A DNA stretch of 64,000 nt. Source: Choricystis sp. odSpoLacu1. Lineage: Eukaryota; Chlorophyta; Trebouxiophyceae. Location: positions 558,001 through 622,000 of the forward strand of contig OY253650.1 in NCBI GenBank assembly GCA_958009055.1. The letters are read 5' to 3'. The notes under the pieces were generated by a model that saw only the letters and a list, made by a program, of their open reading frames with translations, searched no databases and had not been told where the DNA came from. The position numbers were made by a program, and so were the translations under genes. Below, in pieces: positions 52,476-62,400 of the stretch (positions are counted from its first letter, which is position 1; each line of letters opens with the position of its first letter).

Positions 52476-53504
52476 ATGTTCAAGCGCATCTTTGGCCAGG
52501 GCAACGGCGGCGGCGGCGGTGGAGGCGGCAACTCCACCACGCGCACGGTGGACGCGATTCAGAAGCTGGGCGAGGTGAGGAGAGAGGGAGGCGCGGGGGA
52601 GGGAAGGCCCGCACGGGTCGGGAGAGGGGCAAGCGCGCGGCGGTGTGTGCACGCCTCCCTGCAGCACGCGCCTCCCTGCTCTGGCGAACACGGGCTGGCG
52701 ACGTGGCTGTGGCTGGGACGCGGCCCGGCGGGTGGAGCAGGCCAGTGGTGGAGGAGCAAGCAAACCAACGCCCCCCCCCGCAGCGATGCCAGCGCCGCTC
52801 TCCTCGACCCACGCTGCCCTTCCCCAACTCACCCCCCCCCCCCCCCCCCCCACCCCACCCACCCACTCCCACCCACCCAGACGGAAGAACTGCTCATCAA
52901 GCGACGCGGCCTGCTGGAGAAGAAGATCGCGGCCGAGCTGGGCAAGGCCAGGGAGCAGACGCTCGCCAAGAACAAGCGCGCCGCGCTCATGGCCCTCAAA
53001 AAGAAAAAGATGTACGAGACCCAGCTCGAACAAGTGGAGAACAACATTCTGCGCGTCAACGAGCAGCAGATGATGCTGGAGAACCAGCGCACCACGGTGG
53101 AGACGGTGTCCGCGCTGCGCAACGCGGCGCAGGCGTCCAAGCAGACGATGAGCGAGATGAAGATCAACGACGTCGACTCCGTGCTGGACGAGATCAATGA
53201 GCAGACCGACCAGATGCAGCAGATTCAGGATGCCATGGCGCAGCCCATTGGGGCGGCGGCCGACCTGGATGAGGACGAGTTGTTGGGGGAGCTGGAGGAA
53301 CTGGAGTCCCAACAACTCGACTCGGAGTTGCTGGCCCCCGCGCCCGCGCCCTCGGCCAAGGTGCCGGCGGCCAAGGCGCCCGCCGCCGCTGTGGCTGCCA
53401 AGGAGGAGGCACTGCCTGCTGTGCCGAAAGGGAGGGCAGGCAAGGCGCCGATGAGCGCGGAGGAGGCCGAGTTGGCGGCGCTCGAGGCCGAGATGGCGCA
53501 ATAA
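52476..53504 (+). CDS. SNF7: ESCRT-III core subunit SNF7/VPS32 (CHMP4)
   Basis: Polymerises on endosomal and other membranes to drive vesicle scission. Exons 52476..52574 and 52881..53504, with an intron of 306 nt containing a C20 run. The 240-residue product has the N-terminal anchor MFKRIFGQG, a poly-Gly stretch (residues 11-18), basic helices 1-2 (ELLIKRRGLLEKKIAAELGK, NKRAALMALKKKKMYETQLE) and acidic helices (INDVDSVLDEINEQTDQMQQ, DEDELLGELEEL). A Pro/Ala linker and a C-terminal MIM-like helix follow (EEAELAALEAEMAQ). Order, charge change and length fit VPS32 rather than VPS20 or VPS2. Confidence 0.95.
   Translation: MFKRIFGQGNGGGGGGGGNSTTRTVDAIQKLGEVRREGGAGEGRPARVGRGASARRCVHASLQHAPPCSGEHGLATWLWLGRGPAGGAGQWWRSKQTNAPPRSDASAALLDPRCPSPTHPPPPPPHPTHPLPPTQTEELLIKRRGLLEKKIAAELGKAREQTLAKNKRAALMALKKKKMYETQLEQVENNILRVNEQQMMLENQRTTVETVSALRNAAQASKQTMSEMKINDVDSVLDEINEQTDQMQQIQDAMAQPIGAAADLDEDELLGELEELESQQLDSELLAPAPAPSAKVPAAKAPAAAVAAKEEALPAVPKGRAGKAPMSAEEAELAALEAEMAQ
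52832..52851. repeat. C20 homopolymer in the SNF7 intron
   Basis: Longest C run in the window, in non-coding sequence shortly before the acceptor. Confidence 0.85.
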
Positions 53505-53979
53505 AGGGAGGGAGAGAGAGTGTGTGGGGGGGGGGGGGGCGCGTTCCCTGTCCCTCCACCCCTGGCGGTGTGCTCTGTGTCTGTGTGTTTTTGGGTCCCC
53601 AGTGTGTGCGCTCTCGGCGCCCCATCCTCCTTGTTTCTGTGTGGCCTCCCCCCCACTCTGTCCAGTCCAAACACACACATTTTGATCACTGCCTTTTTTA
53701 TTCCTTTTTACACACACACCTCTTTCTTTCTAGTGCGCGTGGGCGAGGCAGGACACTCGCGGCGGCGGCGGCGGCAGAGGGAGAGAGAGGGTGGGGCGGT
53801 GGGAGTGTGTTTTTTGTTTTTGTGCGCGTTGCCGATTCCTCGTGTGAAAAAAACAACGCCCTTCACTTCATTCCATGGTTGCAACGTGCCGACTGTTGAA
53901 CGCACGTGGACGTCTCTTCCACAAAAACAAACAAAACACAGCTAGGCACATCAAAAACAAACACACAAACACACAATCT
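53505..53979. other. Convergent intergenic region SNF7 / TFIIB-like
   Basis: 475 bp of 3' flanks, containing a G13 tract (about 53526-53538) and T-rich stretches. No gene recognised. Confidence 0.5.
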
Positions 53980-55550
53980 TCACCCTCCCGCCCGTTCCAG
54001 CCGCAGCAGCAGGGCCACCTCTTCAGGCTTGCGCACGTAGGCATCCCACTCGCCATCGGCAATGATGTCGTCTTCATCGTCGTCGGAGGAGGTTGGGCCC
54101 GCATCGTCAGCGTGAGCGTCATCAGCGTGGCTCGCCGCCGCCTCGGCTGGCGGCCGCCGCGCCGGCAGCACCCGCTCACCCGCGTCTTCCGCGGCGCCCG
54201 CCTTGATGCGGGCCAGGGTCGGCTGCACGATGCCTGCCGCAGCTGCCGACGCGGCGACCGCGGTGGCCAGGGCGGCGTGCACGCCGCGCGGCGTGCGCGC
54301 GGCGGGCGGCAACCACGGCAGCGTCGCGGCCGCGGCGGCCAGGGACCGGCGCAGCCCCGCCTCCGCGCGGGCGACCGTGTTTTCACGCGTGTCGAAGAGG
54401 GTGGCCAATGTTGCGCGGTCGAGGGGGGGGGTGCGTGCCGCGGGGGCGGCTGCAGCGGCCGCCAGCGCGAGGGACGCCGCCGCCAACGCGGAACCGTTGG
54501 CGAGCGCGGTCGTGCGCGCGCGCCGCCCGGAGGCCGGCCCCGCCTCCTCGACCCGGCCAGCCACCGACTCCCACCAAGCGATGACGTCCAGGGCGGACAG
54601 GGTGACGGCGTCGGCGTCGACTCCCGGGGGGAGGTGGGTCGCGATCGCACGCTCTTCGCGGCGCACGCGCGCGGCCGCGCTGGCCGGGGCAGGCCTGCTG
54701 GCCCCCAGGACCACGGCCGCCTGATCCGCCGCCTTTACCAGGCGCATGGCGGTCGTGCGCACCAGGGCGGCCAGGGACGCTGGCGCCAGGGGCAGGCGGC
54801 GCGCGCGCACAGCCAGGAGGAGAGCGGCCGCCGCCGACACCGCGTGCGATGTGGCGGGGCGGGGGTGGCCGCCGTCTCGCCCCTGTTTCAGCAGGGATAG
54901 CGCGTCTCTGACGACGGTGGAGGGGAGGGAGAGGGCGCCTGCGAGGCGGCGCACGATGGCGTCGGCGCGGGTGGGCTGCGGAAAAAAGGGGGGTGGGGGG
55001 TGAGTCTGCATTGCAAGCCGCCACCACGGTTGGCTCGTGACGAAAGCAAATAACCACATCCCCCACTCACGTTGGACGTGCGGGCCAGGCGGCGCGCGGT
55101 CAGCGGCGCGTGGCGCGTGAGGCCGGGGCGGGTGGCTGTGGGGGAGTGTGGTGGGGGAGGGGTGTTTGTTTGACGTCAGCCGGGGGGTACAACATGCTTA
55201 GTTTGCACGTCGCGGCCTTGCCAGCCGCAGCACAGGCGGGCGAGAGGGCGGCGGAATGCGTGCACCCGCCGCCAGCACGCGCAAATTGCGTCCCCCCCGA
55301 GCCGCCACCCTCTCTCTCTCTCACCTGCGCCCGCTCCGTTGCCGTCAGGACCCACATATACGCCCCCCCTCTCGCCCTCGGCGTCCCGGGTGGCGGCCGC
55401 GCCCGCGGCCAGGGGGTTGCTGTCAAGCACAAGGCCGCAGGTCGGGCACGCGTCGATGCCGTGGTCGTCCGCGTCGGGCAGGGCGGCCGAGGTGGAGCCA
55501 TGGCTGTGCAGCCAGGGCGTGGCGCAGGAGGGGGGGGCGGGGGCGGTCAT
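53980..55550 (-). CDS. TFIIB-like general transcription factor (TFIIB/BRF/pBRP family)
   Basis: Family members bridge TBP and RNA polymerase. Exons 55550..55325, 55135..55071 and 54975..53980 give ~428 residues; all splice phases agree. The N-terminus has an incomplete-looking zinc ribbon: SCATPWLHSHGS ... DACPTCGLVLDSNPLAAG, where CPTCGLVLD is the canonical second knuckle. The middle has PGLTRHAPLTARRLARTSNP and two Ala-rich cyclin-like repeats (ADAIVRRLAGALSLPSTVVR; repeat 2 near ARTPRGVHAALATAVAASAA). The C-terminus is acidic (SSDDDEDDIIADGEWDAYVR). That acidic tail and the divergent sequence suggest a BRF or plant BRP-type relative rather than canonical TFIIB. Confidence 0.72.
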
Positions 55551-56024
55551 GGTGGCGTCATGGTTTTTCTTTTTGGGAGTGGTGAGTGTTGTTTTTTCCA
55601 CGGTCTGCCCCCGGCCGCACAGCCAACACACACATAAAACACACAAAATGATGATCTTGAGCTTGCTCTTTGTCTGGGGCAATGCGCACGTTTGGTGGTG
55701 AGTGTTTGGACGTGGGGCCACTCCCGATATCGGCTAGCCGTCGAGTGACCCGCGCCAGTTACGCACCGCTCTCTCGTTCCACGAGCGAGCAGGCACTCAC
55801 ACAGCTTCTGGGGCGCTGACTAGAACCATTCCGTCCCGCCAACGTGGCGCCGCGTGCGGATACGGGCGAAGGCCACAAAATATGGGGTCTGGAGCGCGTG
55901 ATTTTCGAGCAGGAAGAGGCACAACTCGCCGCCTCCCTCGAAAATATGGGCAAGTAGCCCCCCCGCCCCCTCCGTGTCTCCCCTCCCCAGACACACACAC
56001 TCCACACACTCTCTCGCGCCCCTC
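55551..56024. promoter_or_regulatory. Divergent promoter region, TFIIB-like / MYB, with AAAATATGGG repeats
   Basis: 474 bp. Two copies of AAAATATGGG (55877-55886 and 55941-55950) lie upstream of the SHAQKYF MYB start, conspicuous in a GC-rich background. Confidence 0.55.
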
Positions 56025-57350
56025 ATGGACGCTCCCTCCGACTCGGGGGGCGGCGCCAAGGGGCGCCACACGTGGTCGGCTGAGGAGCACGACACGTTTG
56101 TGGCGACACTCGCGGCTGTTGGGCGCAACTGGCGCGTCGTCACGGACGCCATTGGCACGCGCACACTGGTGCAGGTGAGTGGTGGCGTGGCTGGCTGGGG
56201 CGGAGAGGAAGGGAAGTGCAGGAATCAGGGCGGCGGGGGGCAAGGGAAGGGACGAGCTTGCGACACCCGCGCGCGCCCGGGCGCTGGCGCGTGGGCTGCT
56301 CCCGCCCACGGACGCCCAGCATTGTGGCCAGTTTTCGGGCGCAGGGGTATCGCCATGATGTCGCGCGGTGGGAGTGGCGCAATTGGGTCGGCGTGTTAGC
56401 GCCAGGCGGGGGGCGCCAAGCCAGGCCACACGACGCTCGAGAGACGGCGAAACCCCGGCCGCACACCTCCGAACCCCAAACAAAATCACCCCCCCCAGGT
56501 CCGCTCCCACGCCCAAAAGTACTTCATGCGCCTGCGCAAGGAGGGCAAGGGCGCGGCCGTCCCCCCCGCCCGCCCCAAGCGTCCCTCCCGGTCTGCTTCC
56601 GAAAAAGAAGCCGACAAAGCTGCCGCCGTGGCGCAGCGCGCAGCACGCGTGGCCGCGGGCGAGCCGCCAGCCCCCAAACGCGCCCGCCGGGCCTCTGGGC
56701 AGGCGTTGCCTCGGGGTGCGCTGTCGCTGATTGATGGCCTGGCGTCGCCCCTGGCCTCCACGTCGGCTGCTGCGTCAGCAGCTGGCCCGCGCCCGCCCCG
56801 CCCACCAGGCGGCGGCCGCTCCTCCCGCGCCACGTCTGACGGCGCCTCCGGAGGCCGCCTGGGCTCTGGCTCCAACTCGGGGTCGGGGTCGGGGTCGGCG
56901 TCCCCCGCGCGCGACGGGCGCGGCGCGCGCGCCGCGTCGGCGCCCGCGCCGCCGCAGCGGCGTAGCGGCGGCAAGCGCCGCCTGGGCAACGCCCAGTCGG
57001 AGCCGCCTGCCGCCCCCGACCTGCCGCCCGAAGTGGCGGCAGGCTACGTCAAGCTGGCGGCCGCTGACGCAGACGTGCTGGCGGCCGCCGCCACGCGCGC
57101 GCTGAGCGGTGGCGGGCGCACGCCCGCGCCGCGCGGCGGCGGCGGCAGCGGCGGCCGCACCTCTCGCTCCTCCCCCGCCCCCCGCCTCACCGTCACCGAC
57201 ATGGACGACTATGTGGCGTCCTGGGCAGAGGTGCCTGAATATGGGGACGATGATGGCGCGTGGTGCGAGCCGGTGGGCGCGCGGTTACCGGGGCAAGGGT
57301 TTGGTGGCGGGCCCGCGCCCACGGTGGAGGGCCTGGACCTGGATTTTTAA
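56025..57350 (+). CDS. SHAQKYF-class single-repeat MYB transcription factor
   Basis: Plant-type 1R-MYB; relatives include circadian CCA1/RVE and sugar-response MYBs. Exons 56025..56174 and 56499..57350, with an intron of 324 nt inside the DNA-binding domain. The repeat HTWSAEEHDTFVATLAAVGR, NWRVVTDAIGTRTLVQ joins across the splice to VRSHAQKYFMRLRKEGKG, giving the class motif SHAQKYF. The remaining ~260 residues are disordered: basic (KRARRASG), Ser/Gly repeats (GSGSNSGSGSGS), and an acidic C-terminus with MDDYVASWAEVPEYGDDDG that could be an activation segment. Position of the intron in the MYB repeat is typical. Confidence 0.93.
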
Positions 57351-57823
57351 AGCGGAGGGACTGGGACAGGAGTGAGAGTGTCTAATTCACACACACAATA
57401 AACACTGCACGCGCTCCCGGGCGGCCGCGCTGCTTCTACTACACCATACACTTGGCCCAAAAAACAAATCATGCACTTTTTTCTTCCCCCCTCCGCTCTG
57501 CCGCACTGACATCTGCATCGTTTCGTTTTTTGATTCGTAGGCGTGCTACTGGGTGCACGCCATCCCCATTTTTGATTGGAAAAGATAGGGCCTCCCCGCC
57601 GTTCCTGGACAATGAGGCACATTGGAAACTGAGAGAGGTTTGCACGTCCTTTTTTTTTCATTGGTGTTTCATTCTACCCCCCCCCTTACTTTTCCATACC
57701 CAGCAGCCTGTTGTACATACACAACCTCTTCTCTCCACATCGATGGTCTCGGCCGCACGCCGATTCCGAGTTGTAAAGACAAAGGAAAAAAATCATTTGC
57801 AGAAAAAAACAAAAAAAACAAAA
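57351..57823. other. Convergent intergenic region MYB / deoxyhypusine synthase
   Basis: 473 bp, the most AT-rich gap in the window. An AATAAA lies near 57398 after the MYB stop and could be a poly(A) signal. No gene seen. Confidence 0.5.
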
Positions 57824-59175
57824 TCAGCTCTTCCCAAAACTGCCAGCCGGCAGCCGCCTCTCCCCCGCCGGCACCTTGGCAAACGTGGCCGCCACCAGCA
57901 ACGGAAACGCGATGGTCGCGTCGGCGTGCACTTTGACAGGTTTGGCAGCAGCCTTGATCTTGCCCCACGACACCGCCTCATCAGGCCGCGCCCCCGAGTC
58001 GCTGCCATCAAACTCTTGGGCGGTGGACACATACACCGCAAAGTCGGCCCCATTGCGCATCAAGTTTGCGTTACACACGTGGTGCTTGGGCAGGCCGCCG
58101 CCCAGGACGATGACGCCCGTGGCGCGGGGCGAGGCTTTGAGGGCGGAATCGTTGACAGCGCGCACGTCGCGCACAATGTCGAGCACGAGGCCTGGGCGTT
58201 TGTAGGAGTGGAAATAAAGCATATCGCCCAGGGATCCATCGGTCAAGGCAGGACAAAAAATGGGGATGGAGTGGCGGGACGCTTGTGTGCAGAACGACGC
58301 GTCGTCATCCATGGCCCGCCCCAGTGCTTCGATCAGGGTGGACGGCGTCCACGGCTCTTCCCGGCTTGACTGAGTATCCAACGCGGCATCCAGGTGGGGC
58401 ATGACCCAGTCTTCAAAGGCGCAGTAATTCGAATTCGGGACCAACATGTTGCCAATCCTATTCAGCCCCTGCGCGCGCAGCGCCGCGCCCGCCAACCCAA
58501 AGTCGCCCACGTACGTGGGGGCCAGGCACTTGATCAAGTCTTCCTCGACTGCTCCCGCTGTGGTGACGACGACGTCGACCAGGGAGCGGGAGAGGAGGTA
58601 AGTTATAATGTCCCTCACCCCGGACGATCCCAGGTTGGACGTGAACGCCAGAAAGATTTTGCAGTCCACAGTGGTCGGGTCCAGGCCGGCCTCGACCGCG
58701 GCGGCTGCATACACAGGGTCGTCGGACGCGCGCCAGGCCAGCATGCGGTTGATCTCGGCCGCGGCGGAGGCCAGGTGTGTAGCTTGGAATCCAGTGGTCG
58801 CAAACGCGGCCATTAACTCATCCACAGTCAGGGGGGTGGCACGGCTAAAGTCGGGCCCCACGATGGCGGGCGTACCGGGGGGGATGGTGCCGGCTGACGG
58901 TGTGAGGACGGCCTGTGTGCAGGTTGGACGGGGGTTGGACGGGGGGATGTGTGTGTGAGCGAAATGATACCCGTCTCTCCCCCTTGGTTCGTTTGTCCAG
59001 AGCCTTCGGCGCTGTGATCGTGCCATAGTGTCACACACAGATCGCCTCCTCTCTGCTCTCTCTCTCTCTCTTTCACCTGTGTCGCGGCGGCCGGCACGCC
59101 GCCCGCCGGCCCGGCGCCGTCCTTGTCGCTGGCGGTGGCGCCCGCGGGAGCGGTCGACGGTGGTGGCGTCGTCAT
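57824..59175 (-). CDS. DHS: Deoxyhypusine synthase
   Basis: Transfers the aminobutyl group of spermidine to a lysine of eIF5A. Exons 59175..59077 (33 codons) and 58912..57824, intron 164 nt; 395 residues. Signatures are [80 protein letters not shown] and [37 protein letters not shown] and the active-site Lys region [20 protein letters not shown] follow. The start [20 protein letters not shown] is Ala/Pro-rich and cytosolic. All key blocks are intact. It is divergent from the NBAS-like gene. Confidence 0.97.
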
Positions 59176-59469
59176 GTGGGACGGATGCAGGGGGGGAGGG
59201 TGCCTGCTCCAGCGCCGGAGGGGAGGAGGCGGCCTGGCCGCGCAATTGCTGCGGGCGAAGAGTGAGTCTGCGGCCGCACGACAACCATTTCGCGCGACGC
59301 GTGGGGAAAGAAAAAATGGCGCCTCCCCGCGCCTCCTCGCCCGTGTGAACGTGCAGTCTATCCCTCTGCACTCGTCACCGCACCGTGCGCGCTCTGAGAA
59401 AGTCGCAGGGCCTATCTCTTTCGCAAAAAAACGAAAACCGCGTCGCATTGCTTTTGCGTCCACACACAA
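59176..59469. promoter_or_regulatory. Divergent intergenic region DHS / NBAS-like
   Basis: 294 bp between divergent start codons. No specific motif recognised. Confidence 0.4.
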
Positions 59470-62400
59470 ATGGCCGCCCCGGCGGACGCGGTCTACCACG
59501 CCACCAGTGTGTTGTATGAAGGCGACGGCGAGGGTGAGTGGCGTGTGTTTGGGTCAAGAGAGAGGGGTGCGGGCGCTCACACCAACCAAAAAAACAACGC
59601 GATGCCCCAACCTGCTGTCACACCCAGCCCACGCTGTTCACCTCGTTCCGTCCCCCGACGGCACTCGCCTGGCCCTGCTGCCTCCCTCTGGTGGCGCCCT
59701 CCTGTTCGATGGAGACGGCGACGGCCCCACCCTGGTGGACGCGCGAGGCCAAGTGCTGACCTCGGCCGCGTTCTCACACAGCGGCGTGTTTGCGGCCGCG
59801 TCGGACGATGGCGCCGTGTTTGTGGTGGCCAGGTGTGTGTGTGTGTGTGCGTGTGTGTGTGTGTGTGCGTGGGAACGAGGGGGTGTCAGGGGCTGTGTGT
59901 CCGGACGGTTCTCATCCCTCTGCCTCACCCCACAGCCCTTCCTCCCCGGCCAAACGCCTCCCCCCCTCCCTGGGCTGGCCCACCCCTGCCCGCGCCCTGG
60001 CGTTTGGGCCGGGGGATGCCCTGCTGGCGGTGACGCCAGGTGGAGCCCTGGTGGGGGCGCCCCCTCCTTACACAGCGCCGCCCGTCATCATCATCTCCCC
60101 GGCCGCCGCTGGCAGCCCGCTCGCCTGCCTCGCCCCCCACCCCTCCTCCCCCGCCACCCTGTTTGCAGCTGGACCGGGGGCAGCGACATCAGGCGGTGTG
60201 CGCGCGTCCGTTTGGCGGCTGAGTGGAGACTTGACGGCGGCCCTGGTGTCCGCGCGCGGCGGGGCGCCGCCGCGCAGCTGGCTGCCGTGGGCCGGCGCCG
60301 CGCCGGCCGGCTGGCGCGCGGCCGTGGCCCCGACTGGCGGCTTGGCCGCCGTGGCGCCCGCGGGAGAGAACCCTCTGGCGCTGTACGTGCTGTCTGAGGC
60401 AAGTCTGTCGCCCCTGGCTCTGGCGGGGGCGACGCCGCCGCCTGCCGTCTCCGCAGCGGCGGCCGCCGCGTTTTGGGGGGACGCCGTCGTCGCGGCCGCC
60501 TCCCCCGCCGGCGTCCTGGCCGCGCTGCGCCCTCCCCGCGCGGTCGACTGCTTGGCGCCACCCCAGCTGCCGCTGTGTGCCTCTCTTGCCGGGCTGGCGC
60601 CCGCCACCGCCGGCGAGGACCGCGGCCCACGCCTCGCGGCCGTTGTCCCCCGCGCACTCGGCTGGACCGCTGTCACCATGGAAGCCCTGCCCCCCGCCGC
60701 CGCCGTGGCGGCCGCCACCGCGGCGGGTGACTGGGCCACCGCGGCCGCCGTCGCCGCCTCCCACAGACTGGACGCGGACGGCGTCCACCTCTCCCGCTGG
60801 CGTGCGGGCGCCGCGTCGCGCGTGCGTGCAGACGAGTGCCTGCGCCTGCTGGCCGACCGCCGGGCGGCGGTGGTGGCGGTGCTGCAGGCAGAGCCTGAGT
60901 GCCTGACGGATGCTCGCGACCTGATTGCCTGGGCGCTGGAGGAAGCGGCCCTCCATTGGCCGGGCGGCGACGACAGCGACGACGATGACCACGCAACCGC
61001 GCCCCCCTCCTCCTCCCCCTGGCCCGCCGCCTGCCTGTCCTCTGCTCTGTGGTGGGCCACTGCACGCCGCGTTGCGCTGCGGCACGCGGAGCGGGTCGCC
61101 ACCGCGGCCAGTCTGGCAGGCGGAGACGGTGCGGGTGCGGCCGCTTCGTTCTGCTCTCTGCGCGACGCGCCGCTGCCCTCCGTCGCGGCCTCCCTGGCGA
61201 CCGCGGGCGCTATCGCGGGGCTGGACACGCTGCTGACCCTGCACCCGCGTGCCCTCATCGGCGCCGATGGTGGCGCCCCCGCGCTGGCGGCGCTGGCCGC
61301 GCTGCCCGAGACGGTGGCGCCCGCCGACGTCGCGCGCTTGCTCATGCGCGTGGCCAAGCCGGCGCCTCCGCCAACGCCTGCCTCCCCCGACGCCGTGGAA
61401 GCAGCAGCCGTCACCACAGCCCTGCGGGCTGCGGGGGCTGCCGACATTGACGCCCTGCCCACCGAAACCGCGCGCGCGCGCTCGAGGCGCCCTTTGCCCC
61501 GCCCCCGCCTCCATCCATATCCGCCTGGATCACCGCCCGCGCCCACGCTGTGGACGCCGCCACTGGCCAGTTGGGCGCCGTCATCGACCTTCTGGACGCC
61601 TGCACCCCTCTGGCGGGCGGCGCGGCCGACGTGGCGGCGCTGGCCAGCGCGGCTCGCGACCTGCGGTCCATCGCGGCCGCGGCGGGCGCGCCTACCGTCT
61701 CTGCCACCGGCAGCGGCAGCGATGACGGAGCGCCACCCTCCCTCCTGGCCGATGCGGACATATGGGCCACTCCACTGGTCGAATTTGCCGCCCTGCCGCC
61801 CGCGGGGCGGGCGCGCCTGCTGGTCGCGCAGGCACCCACCTCGGCGACCGCGCGCGCACGCGCGGCCGCGCTGCTGGCGCCCCTGCCTAACGACGAGGCG
61901 GCCGCCGCGCGGGCGGGCCTGCTGACGGGTGCCCCCATGCCCTGGTGCCTGGCCCTGGCCGCCGCGGAAGCCGCCGACGGGCGCCTGTTTCCTTCGGCAG
62001 ACGCGCTTGCAAGAGCGGTCGCGGCCGCACTGCGCGCGCTGCCGGCTGGCGCTGATTCTGCCTCCGCTGGCCGGTTGGCGGCTGTGGCGAGGCGAGCTTT
62101 GGCTCCTCCACGCGAGCAAAGCGAAACCGCCACCTCCCGCAGCTGGCGGTCGGCGTCGGGCGACGGATGGGAGGGCGACGACGATGACTCGGTTGATGAT
62201 GCGTCGCTGCCGCGCTCTTCGGGCAGCCGCCCGCCCACCCCGCCTCCCGCCCCGGGGTCTGCCGCTGCGGAACTTGATGCCACCTCAGCATGTGTACGCG
62301 CCTGTGGCCTGCTGGAGGGGCTGGGCGTGTCGCTGAGCGTGGCCGACGCGGTTGCGCTCGGAACCGACGGCGTGCTTGACGCCGTGCGCGCGGCACTGGC

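Noticed and set aside
55700..55960. Possible tRNA or snRNA in the TFIIB/MYB gap
   Set aside because: No A/B box pair (GGTTCGA-type) or cloverleaf could be built.
57769..57775. TGTAA chlorophyte-type poly(A) signal near the deoxyhypusine synthase 3' end
   Set aside because: It is on the wrong strand for that gene and similar pentamers are not consistently placed after other stops.
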